NCBI GenBank assembly: GCA_930367205.1
Contig: OV884009.1
Coordinates: 83,349,189-83,413,188, forward strand
DNA length: 64,000 nucleotides
Direction: 5' to 3'
Source of the DNA: Acanthosoma haemorrhoidale
Lineage: Eukaryota > Arthropoda > Insecta > Hemiptera > Acanthosomatidae
How positions within the stretch are numbered: position 1 is the stretch's first letter; each line of letters begins with the position of its first letter. Shown in pieces: positions 50,477-60,719 of this stretch. Position numbers and translations under genes: made by a program. Below the pieces are notes generated by a model. It ran no database searches and was not told the origin of the DNA. It saw nothing but the letters and a program-made list of their open reading frames with translations.

Positions 50477-50791
50477 GTGATTCATTTATAAATTTGATGA
50501 AAATCTATAAATATATCATAATATCCGTGTTTCATTAGTCTAAGGCGATTTCTAAACAAATTAGCTCATTTTTAAATGTTAAGTTCTGTTGTTTTAAGCG
50601 GAAAATGTCCGCAATGTAAAGACATATTTTTCATGCCAGTAATATGGTCAGTCCTACTTATCATTACACTATCTCACCCACGTTAATCACCGAAATAAAA
50701 ATTATATATCATGACACATTTATTTGATTGGATGAGATGGTATAATTTAGGTTTTTGTAAGTTCGTTACTATTCAAAAGCTATTCTTTAAT

Positions 50792-50830
50792 TGACAAGTG
50801 CTTTCAACAGTCCGTCTGTCATCATCAAAC
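50792..50830 (-). ncRNA. Degenerate hammerhead-like core in GMC intron 2
   Basis: TTGATGAT, stem GACAG/CTGTT with a five-base loop, then GAAAGC. The first C of CUGAUGA and the last bases of GAAAC differ. It lies in the same orientation as the GMC gene. Confidence 0.3.
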
Positions 50831-51762
50831 GATTGGTGTTATTTAGAATTGGAAATTGGTAATGTTTTAAAATATTTGAGAAATTATCTGACGGTTCGTT
50901 TTTATGACTTCTGTCTAAAAACGGTTCCTCGTAAAAATGAATAGAAATTCAAAAAAAACAAATAACTTATTGGGGATCTGAATACTGAGTCGAATTCAGT
51001 TTATAGCAGCAGCAGCTTATCCTAAGTTAAGAACATGTGCTTGTCAGTGGATCATCTTGTATAAATATAAAATATGGTGTACTAGACATCAAAAAATAAA
51101 ATATGAAAAATGCTCACTATGGTGCCAGCCTATAGAGTAATCTCAGAAAGAGACAAAATTAGAAAGACCACGAGTTTCAAAAATGGCAGTCAACAGAAAG
51201 TCTGACAACAGAAGAATGTAATTCTGACCTTCTGACAATGTCATCGTTTCCAAATGAAGTGAAATCTTCCGACGAAGAAGTATGCCTAAATCATCATCAA
51301 GATATTTGAAAGGTAAACGGGGGGGAAAAACATCCCAAGAAGAGAAATTGATTCCAAACTAAGTGAGAGAGAATTGGTTCTATCTAGATTATATACAGGT
51401 ACATTGTCAAAGTGTGACAGTAAGACAATTACTGTTAGATAGAATCTAAACAGGCCAATATGATACTTGATTACCTATCTGGAAATGGGATATGGCAGTG
51501 ACCCTGGGATTTAAGCAACGTCAATGCGCATTACCAAAGGTTCCTTCAAATACCTGTTCCTCAAATAGTTACATAGTCGTTGATTATATTCCCTGCATGT
51601 GGAGATGCGTTGGATTTAAAACAAAAACTTGTTTTATGACAACATATTTATCATTGAAATAAGGTATGAATAGATGTTCACTTATTGGGCAAATAAAGCT
51701 CCGTTTATTAAATTAGAACCTTAAGCCTATCGTTTCCAGCAAACTGTCTAAATCGTGCTTAC

Positions 51763-51863
51763 CTCTCTGACGTCGATGGGCCTGGACTCCGGGTCGTGGC
51801 TGGTGTAGCGGAAGTAGGTGATGGCAGTGAAGAAGATGGGCAGTAGGCTAAAGCCGAACCAGG
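51763..51863 (-). CDS. GMC oxidoreductase, internal exon with N-terminal hydrophobic segment
   Basis: This 101 bp exon is bounded by an acceptor (TTTCCACCAG before 51863) and a donor GAG|GTAAGC after 51763. It reads WFGFSLLPIFFTAITYF, a signal sequence or membrane anchor, followed by DPESRPIDVRE. Insect GMC proteins usually carry such a hydrophobic stretch and a DPE-R-P linker just before the [10 protein letters not shown] dinucleotide fold. It joins the large exon in phase 0 to give RPIDVRE-PRREYDF, across a 2594 bp intron. Its first two bases complete a codon begun in the previous exon. It has no start codon, so an upstream coding exon must exist. The protein is likely secreted or membrane-attached. 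The splice sites and linker are seen; the localisation is inferred. Confidence 0.87.
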
Positions 51864-52329
51864 CTGGTGGAAATAGTGAAGGCGTCATTATCCATTACAG
51901 GCAACTGTAACAAAATTATGTCAAATCTAAAAAATCGCTGTCAAAAAAGACCTTACACTACCATAGGTGTTTTCAAAACTAGTGTTTTTATAAAACATAC
52001 TTCACAGGAAAGGTCCTTGTTAGTAAACAACATATCTCAAGTATATTAAAATTGAAAACCTTATATCTATGGTCCTTAAGTCATATATTGGTGAATCATA
52101 TACATTTTTCTCGGGCATAACTTGGCTTTCCTCAAAAGGCAAAGCCTTTGGTGGAAGTGGCCGGGGGTGGGTTTAGTATGCAAAAAAAGTGGCCACCCTA
52201 AGCAAGACAATGTTTAACCATTAAAAAAATAAATGTTGAATAATGTTAAAATTTGAAAGACGTAAGCGTCCCCTTATTGCGTCCATCACTGCTTCAATTA
52301 GCCGTGGAATAAATATTGTCATACTATTC

Positions 52330-52690
52330 ATTCAGAATAATCCTGCATAGAGTGTTTTAGATTATGCTGGGTGTCTATTTATTCGACTTACAAATCGTCC
52401 CACATTGTTTCGATAAAGTTGAGATCTGTGCTACAGCCTGACCATCCGTATTGAACGTTTTCCAGGTAGCTGGAAATTTTTTTTGCGGATTGTGCCCATA
52501 AACAACAGAATATGCTATATGTAATACCTGTTGTAAAAGACCCTTTGATAAAAATTAAATCACCCCATGCTTCCAAATTGAAACCATTACACCTCCATGT
52601 AATGGGATGGTAAAGATGTTCCATTTTTGCTTATCCAAGTTAATTAATAATCTACTGCCGAACTTTACAGTATAGCCTCATCGCCTATGT
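52330..52690 (-). pseudogene. Tc1/mariner transposase relic
   Basis: On the minus strand scattered frames give HGGVMV, then GDLIFIKG, and finally STDLNFIETMWDDL, which corresponds to the SPDLNPIENLWDEL block with the catalytic Glu. The order and spacing fit the second half of a Tc1-type catalytic domain. Many stops and frameshifts show an old copy. It is not the same family member as the element at 41.9 kb. It may extend upstream to about 52.9 kb, where I cannot align it with confidence. It lies inside the proposed GMC intron 1. Confidence 0.7.
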
Positions 52691-55089
52691 ATTTTTAAAG
52701 CTGAGCGATTGAATAAAATGTCATCTATGTAATCACTCTTCTTTTTATTCACCTTCAAACCCCATATCGAATATTCTTCAAGGGGTTGGTTACCTAAGCA
52801 TGTCACTCTATGTCGCAAAGGTCTGACGTAATAACGATCCTGTCGCCCCCAAACTACAGGGTGAGGTAACTCTATACCTATTTTCATTCCCATCCTTTTT
52901 TTGCCTTCCTAGAGTAACTGAGCTTTCAAAAGATGCCTGAATTCTAAATTTCAATAAAATATAAATTATTCCAAAGGTCTTCAGAAAATAAAATGTCCAG
53001 AAGAACAATGAAATCTATGATGGCAATTGAAATGATAAACCTTGTGCTATGAATCAGCTACATCCTAGACGTGACGTAAATGATCGGAGTAGCGTGTATT
53101 ACCAACGAATCAAGTCATTGTGTAATAATGTATTATAAAATAATGCTCAGATAAATAGCCTGTTACGGTTTGTGCCAGAAAGTTCAGCTGACATAATCTA
53201 TATTGACATTTAGAAGTAGAACTGTTGTTTTACAGCTGGGTCAGCTCAAGACATATTGCATTAAACAGACTGTTTTATTAGGATTTGTGAAATCGCTGAA
53301 TGAAATGAAAATGCAAAGATGTGTTGTGGCTAGATTCAGGCAAGTAGTACCTAATAAAAAAAAAACCCTTCATTTCAGGGTTTTAGTTTTAGTATATTTA
53401 AGTGATGAGCTAGTTGAGGAGTACTTTTGTAAATGAAAATTAAACGATGCAACAATAAAAAAGTTATACAATGTAAAATTAATTCGCTCTGTGTAACGCT
53501 CTGGCTTGATCTCCTACCTGTGGTAATTATTGGATAGAAGGATGTTTAAGCAGCAAGGATGAGGGCATTAAAGGGGAATTAAACGCTTCTAATGTCTGAA
53601 ACCCGCTCTAAAATAAACATAGTCTAACTCATCCTGAGAACAAGCACGTATTGCTTTGGCAGGGTCTGAAGCCACTCTCGCCTTTGTCAGGTATACTTAG
53701 TTTATTGATATATATTTCCACTATCGTAACTAGTGTCCCTGAAAGTTATCTCCTCAGGTCATAAACACTCTAAACAGGTGTTTCAACTAAACACCCACTC
53801 CCTTAAATTCAACCTGATTCTAATAAATATATTTAGCTTGATCTTAGAATATCATTACAATAGATATGTCTGCAGCCTAAATAGAAACCCTGAACAAATT
53901 GCCAAGAAATGTTAATGAAGAAACACTATAACTTTTTTTTGGTCGTTAGGCTTGATTAAACCAGCTGAACAAATCACCGATCGTAGTATTTGTGGTTAGT
54001 CCTTTTCAGTAAGGCGCAAGAGCTTGAGACGTATGCTGCAGCTTTTGGTGCCAAAAAGTCCTGTTGATATTTCTTTTTAAATCATGTCGCTAGTCATAAT
54101 TATATGCAGTTTCATTTACTTGAGCAGCAATTTATTTTTTCTGTAAAAAATTTGCATTATTGCTAAATTTTGTTGTATAAATGTAAAAAAAAGATAGGAA
54201 CAGTCTAAAAACTTAATATAAATTGACATTATATAGTAATTAGGGATTCTTTAAAATACATGCAAACAGGTAAAAATTTTGTTGGGTATCCATTCCTTCA
54301 GGAATGATCCTATAAATTGATCTTTTATTTCTTTGCGTCTCTTGACTTAAGGAACATTGAAGGTATTTTTGAAGCTTATTTATTACTTATAGGATATAAA
54401 GTACAGGTACTATTGTTGATCCCGTTGTGAACCTAACCGCTTTAGGGATTTAGTGACATTTCCAACTAGAAATCTTGAGTTCCCACCACATATAAGGGAA
54501 ATCATGTTCCCACCCTTCTCCCACACCCCTTGCGTTTATCCTCACCCCATACCTACGCCCTAACCTATCCTAAGGACGGAAATTGTCCAGAGGTAACGTG
54601 GTCTCCAGAAATGGACCAAGCCTGGGCATCTGGAGTATCCCTGATTTTGTATCTATGATTGGCTAGGGCCAAGGGCCTGCTGTAAATATATTTCTTCTTC
54701 TTATATTTTATATATATATCCCTTATTATCTTTTATTATTCATTAATTAAGATTTAAAAAAATAGAAAAGAAACTGAACTAATTGTTAATGGGAGCATTC
54801 AAAACCGAAAAACGGCGTTCTACTGTGCATACATTCCTTTGAAATTTTAAAAATAACTGTCTGCTAACTTCTATTCTATTCCCTAGCTTAGATCTGCAAC
54901 ATTTTAATGTCATTGTAAAGTTTACCAAATTTATCAGTATCAATACGAGAGGACGATTTGTTTATTATTTAAAATTGGCTAAACACTTTTAGGATTTGCT
55001 TCCAAATAGTTGAAGGAATACGTTAAATTATAATAATGTTTAAAATGCTTATATTCTTTTAATACACATAGGTATATAACAATTTTAAG

Positions 55090-55210
55090 AAACCATCCTC
55101 CGCTATGACTATTGTTACTTTCCTCAGTAAAATTATCAACTGCATAAAAAATTTCAAGTAAAATGTAATGCACCATTTAAATAAGGGTTTCGTTACAGTT
55201 GTGTTATTTG
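55090..55210 (+). repeat. Dispersed repeat, copy 1 of a pair in GMC intron 1
   Basis: It shares TCAAGTAAAATGTAATGCA and the order GTAAAATTAT...GCATA...GGGTTTCGTTACAG with 57265-57370. The end GGGTTTCGTTACAG is the reverse complement of CTGTAACGAAACCC; the related CAGCCGTAACGAAACCCTTA occurs at 27506 and 37082, so the family has at least four members here. Confidence 0.6.
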
Positions 55211-55567
55211 TTTTATTAACACCTATTAGCACTATCAACCAATTTAATTAATTAACGTCTCAAATGTGAGGTTTTCTTTCTGTTATAATCCGATTTACAT
55301 AATACATTGTTTTATACAAATTAAAAAGGTGATGGGGCTCACTTTACATATCATTGTAACTAAAACTAGCTCGAAATCTAAATAAAAACTAACTTAACCT
55401 AATTTTCCCGGACAGTTGCCAACGATCTCGGAAGGGTGGGTCCTTGTGTAAAACACTGTGTTTGTGAACTGCTGCAATGAGGAGAAACTTAATGTGTCTC
55501 CGGCTGATGAACTTACCAACCGACGGCGCACCAAGCAACGGCGTTCTTTAACCTCTCGTGAGAGGTA

Positions 55568-55673
55568 CGAGGGGGTCTGAAAAGTTTCCGACCTAACAAA
55601 GCTTTTATTTTAGCTTTTATTTATTTTATTATCATCTTCATGTTGAGGTTGGAAACTTTTCAGACCACCTGTG
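55568..55673 (-). mobile_element. 106 bp MITE, second copy
   Basis: It is flanked by TA on both sides. On the minus strand it starts CACAGGTGGTCTGAAAAG and matches the copy at 5247-5335 through AACATGAAGATGATAAT to the inverted end GGTCGGAAACTTTTCAGACC. It has a short extra repeat of TTTTAGCTTTTAT in the middle and coding capacity for nothing. It inserted at the edge of a LINE relic. Confidence 0.83.
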
Positions 55674-55675
55674 TA

Positions 55676-55926
55676 TGTTTGAACAATTTTCTCATGACAG
55701 CGTTCCGAAATTGTTTATTGCCAGTAAAATGAGTATGTTGTGGGGCACCATACAGTGGATCAGACCGGGGAACACATTTATATATCTTCAGTTTAAGAGT
55801 GACAAGTCGGGTGAAGTCAAAAAATGTGAAAGCCGGTAAGGCTTGTGGCGTACCTTTTTCTATTTTGTTCTTAAGATGGGTAAAGAAATGGTGATTCCTA
55901 TCTATTTTTATAATCGTATAGTACAT
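55676..55926 (-). pseudogene. LINE ORF2 post-RT relic in GMC intron 1
   Basis: The open frame reads HHFFTHLKNKIEKGT, then RLVTLKLKIYKCVPRSDPLY and GAPQHTHF, and ends NAVMRKLF. The pattern H.......K......L.......L..KL.IYK..I...L.YGAP.W......FQN.VLRK is the region after the reverse transcriptase in jockey-clade elements. It lies 175 bases downstream of the 56.1 kb reverse transcriptase relic in the same orientation, so both may be one decayed insertion. Its downstream end is cut by a MITE at 55568-55673. Confidence 0.65.
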
Positions 55927-56100
55927 TGAGAAAACCGGGGAGTTCCCTTACCCACCTACTGTATGCAATTTAGGTAAGGCTTTTTTTCCACTTTTGGAGA
56001 GAAAAAAGATTTCCGTCGTTCACACTGATGTTCAACTGACCCAGTCTGACACTGATTATGTTTCAAACTCACTCCGCCTGTATAAGAGCTCTTGTTGCAC

Positions 56101-56560
56101 TTAAGTTTTGTAATTTACAAAGTCACGCGTGTACATGTTAAGGAGGACCGGAGACAAAACGGCTCCTTGAGGAACTCCACGGGTTAGGTTTGAGAGACAG
56201 GAGAGGTTGGAGAGCCCATGATCCACCCACATTCCCAGTTGCAGAGTACTGCGTGGGACAGTACTCGGTGGGGGCACTGATTTGAATACGTGCGTGTAGT
56301 CCAATGAGATCAAAGCTGTCGATGATACTGTTAGTTATTGTTGATACTGAGAGTGGGTTCCGTCTGAACCTTCACAAGCGGATGCTTGTGCTCAGATGAG
56401 CTTGAAAACCTGTTCAAACCGGATGATAGAATTTTTCGGATAGAATGAGGTGGTTAATAATGATCTTTTTGAGACTCTTCCCGATGTGAGGAAGGAGACT
56501 AATCAGGTGGTAGCGGGGTGGTCATCTTCTTTGTGGGCTTCCGCAGCCGTCAGGAAGTAT
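56101..56560 (-). pseudogene. LINE reverse transcriptase relic in GMC intron 1
   Basis: Minus-strand frames give YHLISLLPHIGKSLKKIII, then TGFQAHLSTSIRL, LISLDYTHVFKSV, and RGVPQGAVLSPVLLNMYTRD. These correspond in order to the YRPISLL..IGK..EK, FR...ST, D...AFD and GVPQGAVLSP blocks of LINE reverse transcriptases. The YADD block is missing at the downstream end. Frameshifts separate the blocks. It lies in the same orientation as the GMC gene. Confidence 0.78.
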
Positions 56561-57264
56561 CGCTACCAGATACATGAATTGTACAGCTTTACGAGTTGGG
56601 TGATCCCTCTCCTCGATAGCTGTTTCAGCAAAACAGTTTGTACCCCGCTGTGCCCTGGTGCCCAGTTTCCCAGCCACCAGCGAAGAATCACCTTGAGCTG
56701 TTTCGGGGAGACAAACATGTCCTAACGGCGTTTTCTGCGGTGTAGTGGTAGAGCAGGATTTTCGCCTGTTCTTCCACTGTAAAAAGCCGTTATGAATGTG
56801 GACGCCTGAGTCTTTTTTTTACCAACTTATATTGTAATTAATTTAATTATTCAACTATAAAAAATATTCCGGATAAAATATAGTTGGAGCAAGAATACAT
56901 GTGTAGAAGGACAGCAGGTCTATGTGGTCGCCATAGACTTCCACTGCTGCCTGGTAGCGAAAATGTGCAGCTGTATAGGCAATCTCAGTTCCTCCATCAT
57001 TGGTAACATTGGCACATTTAAATTATTTTTTGACCCGTGATAATGCGTTTAGAATAAAATATTTAGTTCAATCGCACAATATAAATGTTTAGGCTTAATC
57101 ACTCAGGTTTGTAAGCATTAAAATAAATAAGAAAATAAGACTTTTGTAATAAAAGTAACTACATTATTTATGATAATACTTCAAATGTTTACATGATTTA
57201 ATACAAATAATGAGAGTATACTTAAAAAAAAAAAATGATTCCACGCTATTATCATAACGTTACT

Positions 57265-57370
57265 ATTATTATATATGTTCCATAGTAAAATTATTAATTG
57301 CATATAAAAATTCAAGTCAAATGTAATGCATATCAAAATTATAGGTTTTTTACAGCCGTGAAAAAGTAGT
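57265..57370 (+). repeat. Dispersed repeat, copy 2 of a pair in GMC intron 1
   Basis: It aligns with 55090-55210 over about 100 bp in the same orientation, ending GGTTTTTTACAGCCGTG. No coding capacity. Confidence 0.6.
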
Positions 57371-57971
57371 GACTGTTTTAATTGCACAATCTGTGTATAC
57401 TTCCTGACAACTAATAACATTTTACGACAATATTAAAAATCTAAATAACCCATTATTAAACGCATTAAAAACCTGACCGAGACCCACTTCATTGGATTCA
57501 TAAAAGAGCAATATACTTCGTGCAGTTGAAATGATCTAATGAACCACCCATTTATCATATTTTCCACCACTTTCCGTCCTTAGTAACTATTTTCTTTCCA
57601 CCTGCGTTTGCTTACATTGTGCACATCACAAATTGTTTTCATTCTTATTCATATAAATTTGATTCAAATTTGTTCAATTATATTGTGTACTGCACTCCCC
57701 CTGGATAAAAAAACAAAACTTCTTAGTTTCCTTTCCATCTTATTACAATAATTAAAAATAAAGATCATTTTGAAATTTGTAATAATGGTGAACTGAAGCC
57801 CTAATACATAATGCATATTATCAATCAGGACGTAAAGGTGTTACATTCGATACACTACTTAATGTGAAATGAAAATGTTTATTTTTTATTCAATGAAAAT
57901 CACCATCCCTCTTATATAAATCTGGGGGCTGGCAATAAATTGCGAATACAGTATATAGAACAACGTAACAG

Positions 57972-58010
57972 TAGGGGTTCTGGTTTTAGAAAAAAGCCAA
58001 CGAAACCCAA
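57972..58010 (+). repeat. Dispersed hairpin repeat, copy 4
   Basis: TAGGGGTTCTGGTTTTAG, A-run, then CCAACGAAACCCAAAA. It lies in the proposed GMC intron 1. Confidence 0.5.
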
Positions 58011-60009
58011 AAGGCTTACATCAAAATTTGGTTTTGGTCGTTATGTACAATGTTCATTTACGAATATGTTTGTCTAACATCTCTAAGATCTCTTTATTAA
58101 TCTGATAGGGAATGTCGTCCTAACATAATATTTAAAGGCAAATTTAAGAAAGAGGTTACAATGATGTGAAGGAATGTTGATATGCTCTACAACTTTCTTT
58201 TCTTTAAGTATGGCCAGCCAGCAGGTTTGATATCCTTGCATCTGGTACTCCAGTGAACAGATATAAATAAAATGGAAGGATGTAACGCCATTTTCCTGTT
58301 TGCTACCAGATTCAGCAGTAACGGTAAATGAAACCAATAAAACAAATTGTAAATATTTAAAAAACGAAAAATTAAACCATGAAAATCTGCCCGGATAATC
58401 GATTTATATTACTAGCTCTTAATTTTTTAAATATTTAATTTATTTTTGTGTTTAGTATTTTTATCAGACATCCTCTTATTAAATAAACCCACAATCTAGT
58501 CAGCGGAGTCTCCGAATAATAAATATTTTTATTAGAGGCAGATATATCAATAAAATTTCTGATTCCTGTTGACTATTTGAAAATACATCTAACAGCTAAG
58601 TTACTCGTTATAAATCCTAACTAGTAAATAAACTTAGATTCTTTTACAAATATTTTTTTTACATTCAATGCGTTCACATATTCCATCCAATAACCAAAAA
58701 AATTAAGACAGTTCTCTACTCAGGGACTCGTAGTAGTTGTTAATATTTATTGTGACAAAGAAAATCAAATCAGCTTTTAATATTTTTGAGAATGAAAAGT
58801 TTTATCTCCAACTATGTTCCAATTTAAAAATTTTTTTAATTGTTAATTTTCAAACTAGCAGTTATTTTTATAAATACTTCAATGTTTCTTAGATAGGTAT
58901 TTACTTGAACGACTGGAAGATAACCCTTATATTTACATATAATATAAATATTAACTAAGGAAAAAATACTCATTTTCAATTTTACTTTGTGTGGTCTGAG
59001 CTATAACTATTTCATTCAGACATACTATCAGTGAAATTAATTCGTCATTAAGACATATAGATTGGATTGATTTTGTTAAAATATCATGTGAAATTTGAGT
59101 TTAACTAAGTAAAAAATATTTTAAAGTTCTAAGTAAATTTTTTTAATAATTATTCCGTGTTAAAAAAAAAAATAAAAGATTTTGTGTAACTGTTAAAAGA
59201 AAACTGTTTGTATAAAGTGAATATATGTTTGCATCCCTGGTATAAATTGACTAAATTTTATTGAGTTATATACAAACTGTCAGAACAATAGCAAGAATAG
59301 TTAATCCGCTTATTAATTCTTTAATAAATTTATTTTTCTTAAAATTAGACGAAAAGAACCTTCATTATCCTAGCACTCAAAAATTTTCTATCCTCATAAT
59401 ACAATATGGATGTTTTTGACAGCTAAACTATCTATGTTTCAAAAAAGCGTTCAAATAAGTTATTTGTTCATTAACAATCAAACCAAGTAAACGTCAATAA
59501 TAGTCAAATCAAAGTCTTCTTTCATGTTCGGGACAATCGTCTTGTATCTGTCTAACTGCATGCATTTTCGGACGGTATTCTCAAAAGTGATTTTATCAAT
59601 ATGAAGTTTTAAAAATTTTATAGTTAGTATTTTTTGAAAATACCGAGTAGTTCTTTATTTTTTTTTAAAAACGTAGAAATTCCTCCCTGAATTCGGATCT
59701 CTCGACCTTTTCCCTCCACTTTCTATTTTGTTTACATTAATATATTACCAAAAATACAATTTAGTTCATAATTAATGTAAAGAAATTTTGGCTGCAATAA
59801 AAAAAAAAACTGATTGAATAGGGAAAATTGGTGAGGCAACTGGTCCTAGTATCCACTTATTTAATTATGTACTATTGAAGGAATTTATGATAAATTACTT
59901 CTTAATTTTATTGTGGTGATGTTGGATTTGTATCAATAATTATGTGAATTAAATTATATAAGAACAATTGATGGAGAGCATGACTAGAAATATGTGTGCT
60001 ATGACTTAC

Positions 60010-60094
60010 ATGGTGTTGGCGGTATCGCGTGGCGGCGACTGGCGGAGAAAGCAGCCCCTCCTACACACCTCACTCTCACTCTATAACTCTCCAT
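60010..60094 (-). CDS. Possible first coding exon of the GMC gene
   Basis: A strong donor (CCAT|GTAAGT) follows 60010 on the minus strand. Reading back, an open frame starts at ATG 60094 and runs 28 codons plus one base (MESYRVRVRCVGG...). That single base is what the 101 bp exon needs to complete its split codon, giving Ser-Trp at the junction, and no stop intervenes. Two upstream ATGs are quickly followed by stops. The region is GA-rich on this strand and GC-rich near the donor, like an insect 5' end. The exon also ends CAACACCAT, a good start context whose G could come from an undetected next exon, in which case all of this exon would be 5' UTR. Intron 1 would be 8146 bp. The phase match has a one-in-three chance of arising by accident. 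Confidence 0.4.
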
Positions 60095-60180
60095 CTCTCT
60101 CTCACCCTCTCTATCTCTCTCTCCATTTCCCTTTCCAAGGTTGCTCCATCACCCCTCCTTTCATTTGGATCACTGTGTAA
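60095..60180 (-). promoter_or_regulatory. GA-rich leader upstream of the proposed GMC first exon
   Basis: On the minus strand this is a nearly pure purine tract with many GAGAG runs, lying directly upstream of the proposed first exon. GAGA-type tracts are common near insect promoters. No TATA box or clear initiator is visible, and the tract could also be a simple repeat. Confidence 0.25.
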
Positions 60181-60359
60181 CCTTCACCTCCCGTAACCTT
60201 CCACTCCCGTTCGTCTTCAGGGGGAATCGTATTCAATATGAGTTTTTTTACTGACATATTTATGAGCTGGTTTTAGATATTTCACATGTATACTAATGTG
60301 TTTACTAATGATACACCTGTATTAGCTATGGCGCACTAATTTTTTTTCAAATTAAAAAA

Positions 60360-60715
60360 AAAATCAAGTCATGTGTGATGTACGAAACAATTATTAAAAC
60401 CGACAATAATCTCTATATACCGTTGTCCTTCAAGATTTTTCACATTCTCCACCTGTCCACTCATACAAATCCTTGTCAACGCCTTATCCAACAACACTCA
60501 TACATGCAATCCTCTTCGCATGAACGGTTGCCTTGCGATATGTTCTGTATAGAGTCGTATGATATGAGGTCCTGGTACTGGAAAGCATATCCGGAGTGGA
60601 TGTGGCTCTCTTCCTCTCTCTGGCTTTTGTCACATGGCGAAACGGTCGGGGAGGAAGGTGGCAGGAGCCACACTGCCTCTGGCCCCCTTCAAATAGTTTA
60701 TACAAAGACAAATTT
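60360..60715 (+). mobile_element. Old jockey-type LINE copy
   Basis: The frame reads YETIIKTDNNLYIPLSFKIF, which lines up with SNKTLHNDLNIPYILELIPS of the 31.8 kb copy, and continues FHILHLSTHTNP. The ORF2 end is decayed. The 3' UTR keeps GAGGTCCTGGTACTGG and GGATGTGGCTCTC at the expected spacing. The 117-codon open frame at 60375-60728 is this relic and not a host gene. Confidence 0.65.
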
Positions 60716-60719
60716 TTCT

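Larger units (their letters stand above)
49169..51762 (-). other. GMC intron 2
   Basis: The intron runs from GTAAGC at 51762 to CAG at 49169. It is AT-rich and without coding potential. It contains one hammerhead-like core on the plus strand at 50447-50476 and a weaker one on the minus strand near 50792-50830, both annotated separately. Confidence 0.8.
51864..60009 (-). other. Proposed GMC intron 1, rich in transposon relics
   Basis: If the first exon is correct this intron is 8146 bp. It holds a Tc1-like transposase relic (52.3-52.7 kb), LINE relics at 55.68-55.93 and 56.10-56.56 kb, a MITE at 55.57-55.67 kb and two copies of a dispersed repeat (55.1 and 57.3 kb). From 57.4 to 59.9 kb it is AT-rich with one hairpin repeat at 57.97 kb and nothing else recognised. 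Confidence 0.4.

Noticed and set aside
54480..54690. Possible further LINE tail
   Set aside because: Faint likeness to an ORF2 end (RRKLSRGNVV) and a GC-richer stretch before AT-rich DNA, but no second block supports it.
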